Assembly (NCBI GenBank): GCA_021647985.1
Contig: JAKITQ010000001.1
Coordinates: 1-64,000, forward strand
Source: Flavobacteriaceae bacterium
Lineage (GTDB): Bacteria > Bacteroidota > Bacteroidia > Flavobacteriales > Flavobacteriaceae
Length of the DNA: 64,000 bases
Reading direction: 5' to 3'
The notes beneath the pieces were generated by a model. That model saw only the letters and a list, made by a program, of their open reading frames with translations. It was not told the origin of the DNA and ran no database searches. A program made the position numbers and the translations under genes. Of this stretch, positions 9,110-18,412 are shown piece after piece. Within the stretch, counting starts at the first letter, position 1. Every line of letters begins with the position of its first letter.

Positions 9110-9627
9110 AAAATAGAGACCAACGGTTAAAACAAGAATTTATAAATAACGCCATTTATAGATTGGATGTTCACACCGATATGATTAAGAATAGTTTGGG
9201 TCAGTTATCCGATAAAGAAATTTGGCAAAAACCCAATGAGGTTTCGAATAGTATTGCTAATTTAATTTTACACCTATGCGGAAATATTACCCAATATACG
9301 ATAAGTTCCTTGCTTGGAGGTAATGATCAAAGAGAACGTGATAAAGAATTCTCTACCGCATCAGGATATACCAAAGAAGAAATTTTCGCCAAACTAACGG
9401 AGGTAATAGATAAGGCAAAAACAATAATTGGGAATATGACAGAAGAAAATTTATTAAAAATTCGTAAGGTTCAAGGATTTACCTATTCAGGATTAGGAAT
9501 AATATTACATGTTGTTGAGCATTATTCATACCATACAGGGCAAATAGCTTTTTTTACCAAACTGATGAAAAGTAAGCGTTTGGGATTTTATGATGGGGTA
9601 GATTTAAATGTAAAAAACAAAAAATAA
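9106..9627 (+). CDS. DinB-fold (DUF1572-like) protein embedded in the his operon
   Basis: A 173-residue four-helix-bundle protein of the DinB/YfiT superfamily. The metal triad is likely His56 (LILHLCGN), His139 (VVEHYSYH) and His143, in the HxxxH arrangement typical of these proteins; some relatives are bacillithiol or mycothiol-dependent transferases, others hydrolases. It overlaps hisA by four bases and ends one base before hisF, so it is transcribed and probably translationally coupled within the operon. None of the histidine steps is missing, so its role is not a known pathway step. Possible roles are repair or detoxification of a reactive intermediate, or none related to histidine. Confidence 0.85.
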   Translation: MKNRDQRLKQEFINNAIYRLDVHTDMIKNSLGQLSDKEIWQKPNEVSNSIANLILHLCGNITQYTISSLLGGNDQRERDKEFSTASGYTKEEIFAKLTEVIDKAKTIIGNMTEENLLKIRKVQGFTYSGLGIILHVVEHYSYHTGQIAFFTKLMKSKRLGFYDGVDLNVKNKK

Positions 9628-9628
9628 T

Positions 9629-10384
9629 ATGTTAACAAAACGTATCATACCATGTTTGGATATAAAAAACGGACGTACCGTAAAAGGGGTTAATTTTGTA
9701 TCACTTCGCGATGCTGGAGATCCGGTTGCCTTGGCAGAGATCTATAGTAAAGAAGGAGCTGATGAACTTGTTTTTTTAGATATTACCGCTACTGAAGAAA
9801 GAAGAAAAACTTTGAGAGATCTTGTTTTAAAGGTGGCCGAAAAAGTAAATATACCTTTTACTGTTGGAGGAGGTATATCGAGTATTGACGATGTTGCCAT
9901 GTTATTAAAATCGGGTGCCGATAAGGTTTCTATAAACTCTTCAGCAGTAAAAAACCCTAATCTTATCAACCAGTTATCGGCAAAGTTTGGCTCACAGTGT
10001 ATTGTGGTTGCCATTGATGCCAAACAGATTAATGGTATTTGGAAAGTACATTTGGTTGGAGGTAAAGTTGCAACAGAACTTGATTTATTTGTTTGGGCAA
10101 AAGAAGTAGAAAAAAGAGGTGCAGGTGAAATACTTTTTACTTCCATGGATAACGATGGAACAAAAAATGGATTTGCAAATAAAGCTTTGGCTAAATTATC
10201 TAAAAACTTGAATATACCCATCATTGCCTCCGGTGGAGCCGGTAATATACAGCATTTTGTAGACACTTTTAAAAAAGGCAAATCAGATGCAGCTCTTGCA
10301 GCAAGTGTTTTTCATTTTAAAGAGATTACGATCAAAGATTTAAAACAAGAACTTAAAAATAATAATATTCCGGTAAGGCTATAA
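9629..10384 (+). CDS. hisF: Imidazole glycerol phosphate synthase, cyclase subunit
   Basis: The (beta/alpha)8-barrel partner of HisH, 251 residues, which joins ammonia to PRFAR and yields imidazole glycerol phosphate and AICAR. Catalytic Asp11 is in [15 protein letters not shown] and the second Asp is in [13 protein letters not shown]; phosphate loops are GGGIS and ASGGAG. Start ATG 9629 directly follows the DinB-fold gene, and hisIE follows after 19 bases. Confidence 0.97.
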   Translation: MLTKRIIPCLDIKNGRTVKGVNFVSLRDAGDPVALAEIYSKEGADELVFLDITATEERRKTLRDLVLKVAEKVNIPFTVGGGISSIDDVAMLLKSGADKVSINSSAVKNPNLINQLSAKFGSQCIVVAIDAKQINGIWKVHLVGGKVATELDLFVWAKEVEKRGAGEILFTSMDNDGTKNGFANKALAKLSKNLNIPIIASGGAGNIQHFVDTFKKGKSDAALAASVFHFKEITIKDLKQELKNNNIPVRL

Positions 10385-10403
10385 TTGTTAAAAATAAAAT
10401 ATC

Positions 10404-11006
10404 ATGAAACCAGATTTTAATAAAAACACCAACGGTTTAATACCGGCAATAATACAAGATGATCAAACTAAAAAAGTACTCATGCTTGGCTATATGAATA
10501 AGGAAGCCTTAGATAAAACTTTGGAGATTAATAAGGTAACTTTTTATAGCCGAACCAAGAAAAGATTATGGACAAAAGGAGAAGAGAGTGGTAATTTTTT
10601 AAATTTGGTGGATATAAAATTAGATTGTGATCAAGATACTTTATTAATTTCTGTGATTCCAAAAGGGTCAACTTGTCACAAAGGATCAGATACTTGTTGG
10701 AATGAAAAAAATGAAAACAGTTATGGTTTTTTAGATAAATTAGAAAACGTAATTCGTAATAGAAAGGAAAACTTAGAGGATAAAGAATCATATGTTTCTT
10801 CGTTATTTATAGGCGGAATTAATAAAATTGCTCAAAAAGTAGGGGAAGAGGCCGTTGAGGTAATAATAGAAGCAAAAGATGACAATAACAATTTATTTGT
10901 AAATGAAAGTGCTGATTTATTATTTCACTATTTAATTTTATTACAGGCCAAAGGTTTTTATTTAAATGATATTGTTGCAGTTCTCGAAAACAGACATAAA
11001 ACATAA
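10404..11006 (+). CDS. hisIE: Bifunctional phosphoribosyl-AMP cyclohydrolase / phosphoribosyl-ATP pyrophosphatase
   Basis: Steps 2 and 3 of histidine synthesis in one 200-residue chain. The HisI domain (about residues 1-100) has VLMLGYMNKEAL, SRTKKRLWTKGEESGN and the metal-binding CDQDTLL and STCHKGSDTCW. The HisE domain (about residues 110-200) has a MazG-like helix bundle with GEEAVEVIIEAK and NESADLLFH. It is the last histidine gene; the thioesterase gene follows after 40 bases and may be co-transcribed. Confidence 0.97.
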   Translation: MKPDFNKNTNGLIPAIIQDDQTKKVLMLGYMNKEALDKTLEINKVTFYSRTKKRLWTKGEESGNFLNLVDIKLDCDQDTLLISVIPKGSTCHKGSDTCWNEKNENSYGFLDKLENVIRNRKENLEDKESYVSSLFIGGINKIAQKVGEEAVEVIIEAKDDNNNLFVNESADLLFHYLILLQAKGFYLNDIVAVLENRHKT

Positions 11007-11046
11007 GAAATAAAGTTTTACATTAGCGCATTAAAATATAATTAAA

Positions 11047-11454
11047 TTGAAAGATTTCCCTCCAAAAGATACAGTTTCGTATAAAGAAAATTCTATAGTT
11101 AAAGAAGATGAAATTGACGCTTTAAACCATGTAAATAATGTTGTTTATTTACAATGGGTTAACAATATTTCGGAAAAACATTGGGATATTTTGTCAAATG
11201 ATGATATCAATAGCAAATATTACTGGGTAGCTATTAGGCATGAAATAGATTATATGCAACAGGCATTTTTAGGCGACGATATAACTGTTTATACTTGGGT
11301 TAGTGAATCGGCAGGTGTAAGATCAATAAGAAATGTTCATATTTATAAAGGTGATATACTATTAGTGAAAGCAAAGACTACTTGGTGCTTGATAAATGCA
11401 AAAACACATAAAATTACCAGAATACAACAAGATATTTTGAATTTATTCAAATAG
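11047..11454 (+). CDS. Acyl-CoA thioesterase, hotdog fold
   Basis: A 135-residue single-domain thioesterase of the YbgC/4HBT type that hydrolyses acyl-CoA. The family signature D-x-x-x-H-x-N-N-x-x-Y is at Asp24, His28 and Tyr34 (DALNHVNNVVYLQW). The reading frame opens with TTG at 11047; there is no ATG before the conserved strand, so this unusual start is probably right. It is 40 bases downstream of hisIE on the same strand and convergent with the HAD gene. Substrate is not evident. Confidence 0.82.
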   Translation: MKDFPPKDTVSYKENSIVKEDEIDALNHVNNVVYLQWVNNISEKHWDILSNDDINSKYYWVAIRHEIDYMQQAFLGDDITVYTWVSESAGVRSIRNVHIYKGDILLVKAKTTWCLINAKTHKITRIQQDILNLFK

Positions 11455-11464
11455 TATTTACCGC

Positions 11465-12286
11465 TTAACTTTTATTTGTGTTTATATCTCTAATGAGTTG
11501 TTCTAAAATTGTTTCAACACCACCATCATTATTGCTTTTTGTTTTATAATTTGCGATAGCAATTACATTTTTATGTGCGTTAGACATGGCAAAACTATAA
11601 TGAGCACATTCGAGCATTTCAATATCATTATTATAATCTCCAAAAACTAAAGTTTCTTCTTTACTAACACCTAGCATATCTTGTAAAATCTTTAATGCAA
11701 AACCTTTATTGGCATCAAAATGTGACAGATCTACCCAGTGTTCGCCAGATATTTTTACCTGAATTTCATTTTCTAAATGTTTTACAAAAGGGTAGATATA
11801 ATTTTCGGAACTTTTAAAGTGATAGATAGCAATTTTAAATATCATATCATTTTCTATCTCTGTTAAATCTTTTACAATTTTAAATTTATTGTAGTATTCT
11901 TTCAATATAGAAATGGGTTTTGCTGCATTTGTCTCGATATAGGCATTTTTTTTACCACAAAGTACCATAAATGAATTGTCTATTTTACGCAGTAAGGGAA
12001 TGATTTTTTGCACTTTATCCAATGGTAAAATAGTTGTCAATATATCTTGTTTTTCATAATTTAAAAGACCTCCGTTTTCGGCAATAATAATTATATCATT
12101 TTTTATAGCATCTAATTTTTCAATAATACTATAATATTGTCGGCCACTAGCAGCAACAAAATGAACATCATGATTTTTTAAGTCGGCAAATAGTTTAAAG
12201 AATTTTTTACTTACTTGATTTTTGGAATTTAATAAGGTGCCATCCATATCGGATACAACCATTTTTATTTTTGAAAGATCCATCAA
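11465..12286 (-). CDS. Cof-type HAD-IIB phosphatase
   Basis: A cytoplasmic haloacid-dehalogenase phosphatase of 273 residues. Motif I is DMDGTLLNS (Asp13, Asp15), motif II includes AASGRQY, and motif IV is VFGDYNNDIEML; the C2B cap lies between. Members dephosphorylate sugar phosphates, flavin or pyridoxal phosphate with broad range, so no substrate is assigned. Two start codons in tandem (MM) make the exact start uncertain by one residue. It is convergent with the thioesterase gene (10 bases apart). Confidence 0.88.
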   Translation of the reverse strand: MMDLSKIKMVVSDMDGTLLNSKNQVSKKFFKLFADLKNHDVHFVAASGRQYYSIIEKLDAIKNDIIIIAENGGLLNYEKQDILTTILPLDKVQKIIPLLRKIDNSFMVLCGKKNAYIETNAAKPISILKEYYNKFKIVKDLTEIENDMIFKIAIYHFKSSENYIYPFVKHLENEIQVKISGEHWVDLSHFDANKGFALKILQDMLGVSKEETLVFGDYNNDIEMLECAHYSFAMSNAHKNVIAIANYKTKSNNDGGVETILEQLIRDINTNKS

Positions 12287-12593
12287 ATTTCAGAGATTAA
12301 AAGAAAGGTCGAATATAGACAATTTATACTTCTATAATTTAAAAATTAAGCTTAAAAAACTTCACTATTTTTGCAATGGAGGTAATATTTTCACTTAATA
12401 AATTGCATGTAAAACTCAATTAACTCAAACGGAAAATTGATATTCTAATGTTCTAAAATTTAAATTGTTATATGTTTTACATCTATATTATTGCTTTATT
12501 GTTAATTAAAAAGTTAAATATCGTATTAGCATTTAAATTAAGTCGTAAATCAAAATAAAACAACTACTTTTGCACTTTTAAAAAAACGAGTAT
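12287..12593. other. Intergenic region upstream of typA
   Basis: A 307-base gap between divergent genes. It contains two exact TAnnTTTG matches on the plus strand, TATTTTTG at 12366-12373 and TACTTTTG at 12565-12572, the second placed well for typA. Otherwise AT-rich with no reading frame or hairpin that I can support. Confidence 0.5.
12565..12572 (+). promoter_or_regulatory. -7 element (TACTTTTG) for typA
   Basis: Exact TAnnTTTG match ending 21 bases before the typA start codon. No good TTG is found 19 bases further upstream, so only the -7 half of the promoter is supported. Confidence 0.45.
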
Positions 12594-14366
12594 ATGCAAT
12601 CTATTAGAAACATCGCAATTATTGCGCACGTTGATCACGGGAAAACAACTTTGGTTGACAAAATTATCGATCAAGCCAAAATTTTAGATGAACGAAAAGT
12701 ACGAACTGAATTATTATTAGACAGTAATGATTTGGAACGTGAAAGAGGTATTACGATTCTATCTAAAAATGTTTCCATTATATATAAAGGTGTAAAAATC
12801 AATGTGATTGATACTCCAGGTCACGCCGATTTTGGTGGTGAAGTAGAACGCGTATTAAAAATGGCTGATGGTGTTTTGCTTTTGGTTGATGCTTTTGAAG
12901 GACCAATGCCACAAACACGTTTTGTATTAGGTAAGGCTTTAGAACTGGGTTTGATGCCGATTGTTGTGGTAAATAAGGTAGATAAAGAAAACTGTACCCC
13001 AGATTTGGTTCAAGAAAAAGTTTTTGATTTGATGTTTGCTTTAGATGCAACTGAAGAACAATTAGAATTTGAAACTATTTATGGTTCGGCGAAAAATGGT
13101 TGGATGAGTACAGATTGGCAAAATGAAACCGATAATATTGTTCCTCTTTTAGATTGTATAATTGAAAATATTCCTGAAGCTCCGTACAGAGAAGGAACTC
13201 CACAAATGCAAATTACTTCTTTAGATTTTTCTTCATTTACTGGAAGAATTGCTATTGGTAGAGTCTTTCGAGGAAATTTAGAAGAAAACAAAGATTATAA
13301 GCTTTGTAAATCGGATGGATCTACAAAAAAAGTAAGAATAAAAGAATTGCAAACGTTTGAAGGTTTGGGTAAAACCAAAACTAGTAAAGTTCGCAGTGGT
13401 GATATTTGTGCCATAACCGGTATTGATGGTTTTGAAATTGGCGATACCATTGCCGATTTTGAAAACCCTGAAGTATTGCCTCGTATAGAAGTTGATCAAC
13501 CAACAATGAGTATGTTGTTTACCATTAATAATTCACCATTTTTTGGAAAAGAAGGTAAATTTGTTACCTCTCGTCACTTACGTGATAGATTATTTAAAGA
13601 AATGGAAAAGAATCTTGCATTGCGTGTAGATGAAACAGATTCTGAAGATAAATTTACCGTTTTTGGTCGTGGAGTTCTTCATTTATCGGTTCTTATTGAA
13701 ACCATGCGTAGAGAAGGTTATGAATTGCAGGTGGGTAGGCCTCAGGTAATTATAAAAGATATTGATGGTGTTAAAAGCGAACCTATTGAGTCTTTGGTTA
13801 TAGATGTTCCTGAAGTCTCATCAAGTAAAGTAATTAATTTGGTGTCTTTGCGTAAAGGGGATTTATTGGTTATGGAGCCAAAAGGTGATCTACAACATTT
13901 AGAGTTTGAAATACCGTCAAGAGGATTGATTGGTTTGAGAAATAAAATTTTAACAGCAACATCAGGTGAAGCTATTGTAAACCATACTTTTAATAGATTT
14001 GGACCTTATAAAGGTGATTTTAGTGATGTGGTTAATGGAGCTTTGGTTTCTGCAGAAGCAGGAAAAGCAACAGCATATTCAATTGATAAATTAGGAGATA
14101 GAGGTATTTTCTTTATTGATATTAATGAAGAAATCTATAAAGGTCAGGTTGTTGGAGAAAATAACCGACAAGAAGATATGGCAATTAATTTAACCAAAGG
14201 TAAAAAACTAACAAATGTTCGTAAATCTGGTACAGATACTGCAGTGAATATTGCCCCTAAAAAAGCATTTTCTTTAGAAGAATGTATGGAGTATATCAAA
14301 GCAGATGAGTATTTAGAAGTTACCCCTTTAAGCTTGAGAATGCGAAAGATTAATTTCGTAAAATAA
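12594..14366 (+). CDS. typA: Ribosome-associated GTPase TypA/BipA
   Basis: A translational GTPase of 590 residues related to EF-G. The G1 loop is [10 protein letters not shown] (residues 11-20), the switch region has ERGITI, G3 is DTPGHADF, and G4 is NKVDK. EF-G-like domains II, III and V follow, and the BipA-specific C-terminal domain is seen in [23 protein letters not shown]. It binds 70S ribosomes and helps assembly of the large subunit and growth under stress, acting in the cytoplasm. It is a monocistronic gene by context. Confidence 0.97.
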   Translation: MQSIRNIAIIAHVDHGKTTLVDKIIDQAKILDERKVRTELLLDSNDLERERGITILSKNVSIIYKGVKINVIDTPGHADFGGEVERVLKMADGVLLLVDAFEGPMPQTRFVLGKALELGLMPIVVVNKVDKENCTPDLVQEKVFDLMFALDATEEQLEFETIYGSAKNGWMSTDWQNETDNIVPLLDCIIENIPEAPYREGTPQMQITSLDFSSFTGRIAIGRVFRGNLEENKDYKLCKSDGSTKKVRIKELQTFEGLGKTKTSKVRSGDICAITGIDGFEIGDTIADFENPEVLPRIEVDQPTMSMLFTINNSPFFGKEGKFVTSRHLRDRLFKEMEKNLALRVDETDSEDKFTVFGRGVLHLSVLIETMRREGYELQVGRPQVIIKDIDGVKSEPIESLVIDVPEVSSSKVINLVSLRKGDLLVMEPKGDLQHLEFEIPSRGLIGLRNKILTATSGEAIVNHTFNRFGPYKGDFSDVVNGALVSAEAGKATAYSIDKLGDRGIFFIDINEEIYKGQVVGENNRQEDMAINLTKGKKLTNVRKSGTDTAVNIAPKKAFSLEECMEYIKADEYLEVTPLSLRMRKINFVK

Positions 14367-14547
14367 CAAAAAGGTTTTTTATCTTGAATATAAGGTTTAG
14401 CACGATTTTTAAAAGAGTATGATTGCGTAAATTTTAACTATATTCTTTTAGTTTTTACAACAGATAATATTGTAAATTGCGCTTCAAAAAATCCATTTAT
14501 GGATAAAATATGTTATAAAACCCATATCACCCATTGGGATGACTAAA

Positions 14548-14588
14548 CGGCGTGGCAGGTAGCGAACCGGCTGCGGCAGGCAGGTAGC
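14548..14588. repeat. GC-rich repeat island with direct 10-mer
   Basis: A GC-rich block inside AT-rich intergenic DNA. GGCAGGTAGC occurs at 14554-14563 and again at 14579-14588, with GCGGCAGGCAGG between. Similar CCTGCC/GGCAGG-type palindromic repeats are scattered in Bacteroidota genomes. Base composition is unlike its surroundings, which suggests a mobile short repeat rather than local sequence. Confidence 0.5.
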
Positions 14589-14621
14589 ATTTGTCACCTA
14601 TAAAGATTAAAAATTAGACAT

Positions 14622-15452
14622 ATGAAATTGAAATATTTAATATTTTTATTTATTGGGATTATTGTATTTTCTTGTAGTAAGGATGATGAAAAAGAAACGC
14701 ATGATCCAGTGGCTCAAGCTTTGATAGATGATGACGTTCTTGTAGAATTTTTACAAAGCCATTATTTTACTGATGAAAAAGAAATTGATACCATATTAAA
14801 TGGAGAAGTATCTTTATTTAGTATCGTTGAAACGGAAAACATGGTTCATAATGACATCAATTATAAAATGTATTATTACGTTGATACAGATGGGAGTGGT
14901 AAAAACCCGTCAAGAAATGATTCTATTCAAATGAGGTATAGAGGGTTTACTTTGGATAGTATAATGTTCGATCAAAATTTAAATTTTACTTCTTCAAGAT
15001 CTTGGCTTCATTTGCCAAGTTTAATTGAGGGATGGCGTTATGGTATGCCACATTTTAAAGAAGGAGAGAAAATAATTTATCCTGATGAATCGTTTGACTA
15101 TGAGAATACCGGAAGTGGCTTCTTTTTTATTCCTTCAGGAATGGCTTATGGAAATGCTGGAACAAATGGGATTCCATCAAATGCGCCTATTTACTTCTTT
15201 GTTGATTTAGGTAAAGTAATTATTGCTGATTCGGATAATGATTGGGTTGTAAATAATGATGAAGATATTGATGGTGATGGTGATGTAAAAAATGATGATA
15301 CTGATGAAGATGGTATCCCTAATTATTTAGATATTGATGATGATGGCGATGGAATTTTAACTAAAAATGAAGATGCTAATGGCGATGGTGATCCTACCAA
15401 TGATGATACAGATGGTGATGGAATTCCAGATTATTTAGATAAAGACAATTAG
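14622..15452 (+). CDS. FKBP-type peptidyl-prolyl isomerase lipoprotein with acidic calcium-type repeats
   Basis: The lipoprotein signal ends in FSCSK with Cys18 as the lipidation site, followed by Asp/Glu/Lys (SKDDEKE), usual for flavobacterial outer-membrane lipoproteins. Residues about 85-200 form an FKBP domain (SIQMRYRGFTLDS, LIEGWRYGMPHFKEGEK, FFIPSGMAYGN, PIYFFVDL), a periplasmic or surface foldase. From residue 201 a 76-residue tail of DxDxDG units (DGDGDV, DEDGIPNYLD, DDDGDGI, DGDGIPDYLD) resembles thrombospondin type-3 or EF-like calcium-binding repeats. An FKBP domain joined to such a tail is unusual. An intrinsic terminator follows. Confidence 0.88.
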   Translation: MKLKYLIFLFIGIIVFSCSKDDEKETHDPVAQALIDDDVLVEFLQSHYFTDEKEIDTILNGEVSLFSIVETENMVHNDINYKMYYYVDTDGSGKNPSRNDSIQMRYRGFTLDSIMFDQNLNFTSSRSWLHLPSLIEGWRYGMPHFKEGEKIIYPDESFDYENTGSGFFFIPSGMAYGNAGTNGIPSNAPIYFFVDLGKVIIADSDNDWVVNNDEDIDGDGDVKNDDTDEDGIPNYLDIDDDGDGILTKNEDANGDGDPTNDDTDGDGIPDYLDKDN

Positions 15453-15489
15453 ACTTAAAATATTAGTAACTTAAATACTATTTGCTTAT

Positions 15490-15521
15490 AAAAACTCCCA
15501 CTTTAGTGGGAGTTTTTACTT
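15490..15521 (+). terminator. Rho-independent terminator after the FKBP lipoprotein gene
   Basis: Stem AAAAACTCCCAC with GTGGGAGTTTTT, loop TTTA (15490-15501 and 15506-15517). The A and T arms would let it work in both directions, although the gene on the other side (stop at 15627) is about 100 bases away. Confidence 0.85.
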
Positions 15522-15626
15522 TTTAAAAAACATTATAATTTTAATCATTATTTGTGTGATAGTTTTAATCAAGTCATTATTCTAAAAGTGAAACGGTCTA
15601 ATATTTTTTACTGGACACTGGTGATT

Positions 15627-16763
15627 TTAATGAATAATTTCTTTTAAAGCCTTAATTACATCATCCACTTCTTTTATTGTATTGTATTTGCTAAAAGAAA
15701 ATCGTACAGAGGTTTTTAAAGCTTCTTCTTCAGTTAATATAGTATTTAACACATGAGAGCCTTGGTTACTACCACTTTGACATGCACTTCCGCCAGAAGC
15801 GGCAATGCCTTTTAGATCTAAATTAAAAAGCAACATAGGGTAGTCTTTGTTAAATCGAACGCTTAATATATGAAAAGTGCTTTTATCCATTCGACCAGAA
15901 TTCCCGTTAAAATGGATGTCATCAAAATTATTTTTAAGCTTTTCCATAAAGTATTGTTTCAATGTCTCAATAGCTTTTCTTTCGTTTGATAAATTATTTG
16001 TGGCGATCTCCAAAGCTTTTGCCATTCCGGCAATATTATGAGAATTTTCGGTGCCAGCTCGAGCTCCTCTTTCTTGTTCACCACCATGCAATATAGGCTG
16101 AATGCCAAAACCCTTTTTAAAAACAGCAAATCCAACACCTTTTGGTCCATGAAATTTATGCGCACTAGCCACCATAAAATCAATTGGAGTTTTTTTTAAG
16201 TCCATTTCTAAATGTGCCAATCCTTGCACCGTATCCGAATGGAATAGAACATTATTATTTTTACAAATCTCAATGACCTTTTGCAAATCTAAAATATTTC
16301 CTATTTCATTGTTTACCAACATCAAACTCACCATTGTTTTGCGGGAGTTATCTTTTAATAAATCTTGTAAGTGTTCATAATTTATATCACCATTTGCATC
16401 TAGATCAACCAGTTCTATATCAATATTAAAGGATTTTTTTAGGGCATCCAAAGTATGTAAAACAGCGTGATGCTCAATTTTAGAACTGACAATTCGGGTC
16501 ACTTTTAAATTTGTAACAGCATTGTATAAAATTAAATTATCCGCCTCACTACCACCAGCGGTAAAAACAATTTCAGAAGCAGAACAATTTAATATTTTAG
16601 CGATACTTTTTCTCGATTCTTCAACCATAGTTTTTGCCTTTCTACCAAATTGATGGCTAGAAGATGGGTTGCCAAAATTATTTGCCATAGAAGTAGTAAT
16701 AAATGTAATTACATCATTATCTATAGGAGTTGTTGCGGCATTATCAAAGTAGATTTTTTGCAT
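15627..16763 (-). CDS. Cysteine desulfurase (NifS/IscS family)
   Basis: A PLP enzyme of 378 residues that moves sulfur from cysteine to an acceptor for iron-sulfur cluster or thio-cofactor synthesis. The internal aldimine lysine is Lys203 (ASAHKFHGPKGVGF), the substrate Arg region is near RFSFSKYN, and the persulfide cysteine is Cys328 in GGSACQSGSNQGSH. The N-terminus reads IYFDNAATTP. The loop around the catalytic cysteine is of the long IscS/NifS class. It stands alone with no adjacent iscU or suf genes. A CAAAAGTA (TACTTTTG on the minus strand) sits immediately upstream at 16768-16775. Confidence 0.93.
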   Translation of the reverse strand: MQKIYFDNAATTPIDNDVITFITTSMANNFGNPSSSHQFGRKAKTMVEESRKSIAKILNCSASEIVFTAGGSEADNLILYNAVTNLKVTRIVSSKIEHHAVLHTLDALKKSFNIDIELVDLDANGDINYEHLQDLLKDNSRKTMVSLMLVNNEIGNILDLQKVIEICKNNNVLFHSDTVQGLAHLEMDLKKTPIDFMVASAHKFHGPKGVGFAVFKKGFGIQPILHGGEQERGARAGTENSHNIAGMAKALEIATNNLSNERKAIETLKQYFMEKLKNNFDDIHFNGNSGRMDKSTFHILSVRFNKDYPMLLFNLDLKGIAASGGSACQSGSNQGSHVLNTILTEEEALKTSVRFSFSKYNTIKEVDDVIKALKEIIH

Positions 16764-16822
16764 AGTACAAAAGTAAATAATTTTATTTTGTTAATTGATT
16801 TTAAATTGGCTCATAAAACACT

Positions 16823-16830
16823 TATTTTTG
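16823..16830 (+). promoter_or_regulatory. -7 element (TATTTTTG) upstream of lipoprotein gene
   Basis: Exact TAnnTTTG match 18 bases before the start codon at 16849. No TTG at the ideal distance upstream; only the -7 half is supported. Confidence 0.4.
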
Positions 16831-16848
16831 CTCTTTTAAAACTTTAAA

Positions 16849-17364
16849 ATGAAACGATATTATTTGATTTTGACCATATTGTTTGTTCTGTCTTGTGATG
16901 ATGGAAATTTAGACATTGCCAGCTTTGAATTTGAAGAGAAGGTCAATGTATGCGGTGATATCAATATTACCATGTATAGATTGAGTGCCAATGGGCAAAA
17001 AGAGGCACTGATTGTTACTTTAACGGATAAAGAAATTAGAATGGATGAGGAGGTGGTACCTCCCATTCAAGTGGGTTTAAATGGTAATTATACAGTTACT
17101 GACAGGGTCTTTGACAATGAGGTGCCATCAAATTATTTTTGTGCTGCAGTACCACCGGTTGAGCCTAAAGTGTTAAAAAATTGGGCTGGTGAATCAGGAA
17201 CTATTTTAGTGGAAAATGAACCGGTGTTTGAAGAAGGAAACGCGAACGTAATTGCATGGAAACATACCGTAGTATTAATGGATGTGGTATTAGTAAGTGG
17301 TAGTGAATCAATAATATTTAATGATATTTATCTTTTTGGAGTTTTTGAGACAGCTGTTAATTAA
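16849..17364 (+). CDS. Hypothetical lipoprotein, 171 aa
   Basis: A typical lipoprotein signal (MKRYYLILTILFVLSC, Cys16) with acidic DDG after the cysteine. The mature part reads as beta-rich with no known motif: ICGD-like VNVCGDINITMYRLSANGQKE, then a segment with EVVPPIQ and a C-terminal MDVVLVSGSESIIFNDIYLFG. Similar small lipoproteins are common and uncharacterised in Flavobacteriaceae. It is divergent from the desulfurase gene. Followed by a degenerate repeat tract. Function unknown. Confidence 0.75.
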   Translation: MKRYYLILTILFVLSCDDGNLDIASFEFEEKVNVCGDINITMYRLSANGQKEALIVTLTDKEIRMDEEVVPPIQVGLNGNYTVTDRVFDNEVPSNYFCAAVPPVEPKVLKNWAGESGTILVENEPVFEEGNANVIAWKHTVVLMDVVLVSGSESIIFNDIYLFGVFETAVN

Positions 17365-17505
17365 TGCATTAATGATATAATGTGTGAATGAGCGAATGAG
17401 ATAATGTGGGAATGAACCAATGAGACAATGTGCAAATAAATTAATGCATCTCTCCAGCACCACATCACTGTGTCACCACATCACAATATTACTCCATCAC
17501 ATCAA
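17365..17505. repeat. Degenerate AATGAGATAATGTG-type repeat tract
   Basis: Several degenerate iterations of a unit near AATGAGACAATGTG appear (17380-17435: GAATGAGCGAATGAG, GATAATGTGGGAATG, CAATGAGACAATGTG), followed by CACCACATCAC-type iterations (17457-17500). It fills the space between two convergent genes. Slippage-prone non-coding sequence; no function assigned. Confidence 0.6.
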
Positions 17506-18044
17506 TTCTGATAAATATAAACTTCTGTAGCACCTTGCCCGTAATTGTTATAAGAAGCCTCAAAAAACTCTACTTTATATTTTTTTAACAAATGGTGTAA
17601 TTCTTTTTTTAACACTCCGGCCCCAATGCCATGAATAAAAATTACCCGTTGGATTTTATTTTGCTTAGCAAACTCCATTTGTTTTTTTACAGTTTGTAAT
17701 TGTAGGTTAAGAATATCTATATTACGCATACCTTTTTCAGAGTCCACCAGTTCATGTATATGCAAATCAATTTCTAAAATTTTTGGTTTATTTTTGCGTT
17801 GTTTGCTTATATTTTTACTCGAAAAAGATTCTTTTTTATCATTAATTTCTTTATCTGTCCCATCATAAAAATGTGGGTGTAAGTCAAAAATTGGAACAAT
17901 TTCAGTAATCAAACATTCATATTCAAAACCATCTTGGGCCAGTAAAACAATAAATTTATTGTAAATATCTACTACTTTACCTGTAATAGGTTCATTTAGC
18001 ATCGCTACTTGATCACCTATATGGAATGCATGTTTTTTTGACAT
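17502..18044 (-). CDS. Smr-domain protein (DUF2027-like N-terminus)
   Basis: The N-terminal part (HIGDQVAMLNEPITGKVVDIYNKFIV) is a small beta-barrel as in DUF2027. After a lysine-rich linker, the C-terminal half is an Smr domain: EIDLHIHEL opening, a helix with LQTVKKQMEFAKQ, the RVIFIHGIGAGVLKKEL core with the HGxGxGxLK motif, and a YNNYGQGATEVYI end. Smr domains are nucleases or nucleic-acid-binding modules, known from MutS2. The frame extends five codons upstream (to 18059), but ATG 18044 (MSKKHAFHIGD) fits the family. CAAAAATA (TATTTTTG on the minus strand) lies at 18049-18056. Confidence 0.85.
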   Translation of the reverse strand: MSKKHAFHIGDQVAMLNEPITGKVVDIYNKFIVLLAQDGFEYECLITEIVPIFDLHPHFYDGTDKEINDKKESFSSKNISKQRKNKPKILEIDLHIHELVDSEKGMRNIDILNLQLQTVKKQMEFAKQNKIQRVIFIHGIGAGVLKKELHHLLKKYKVEFFEASYNNYGQGATEVYIYQN

Positions 18045-18110
18045 ACTACAAAAATACATTTTGAAACCGAATAATAATATTTTTTATATATTTAAAAAAA
18101 GAAAAATAAA

Positions 18111-18398
18111 ATGGAAATTATTTCCTTTTTAGAAGATAATATGCTCCCCTGTCAATGGAAGATCGCAGGGATTGAATGTACTGGTTGTGGTTTGCAAAGG
18201 GCTATAATTCATTTGTTAAAAGGTGAATTTACAGAGGCCTTAATTTTGTACCCAGCAATATACACCCTAATAATTATGCTGCTATTTTTAGGCTTACATT
18301 TAAAATTTAATTTTAAAAAAGGTCATATCTTGTTAAAATGGTTATTTATTGTAAATATCATTATCATTCTTGTAAGCTATATAATTAAATTAATCTAA
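18111..18398 (+). CDS. DUF2752 small membrane protein
   Basis: A 95-residue protein with the DUF2752 signature CTGCGLQRA (two conserved cysteines) near residues 20-28 and two predicted membrane helices (YPAIYTLIIMLLFLGL and LLKWLFIVNIIIILVSYI). The function of this family is unknown. It is followed 14 bases later by the CCC-motif membrane protein gene, an arrangement frequently seen in Flavobacteriaceae, so they probably form an operon and may act together in the inner membrane. Confidence 0.85.
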   Translation: MEIISFLEDNMLPCQWKIAGIECTGCGLQRAIIHLLKGEFTEALILYPAIYTLIIMLLFLGLHLKFNFKKGHILLKWLFIVNIIIILVSYIIKLI

Positions 18399-18412
18399 GC
18401 AATCCATGTATT

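Noticed and set aside
17365-17505. CRISPR-like array
   Set aside because: The iterations are degenerate, very short and without regular spacers; no cas genes are near.
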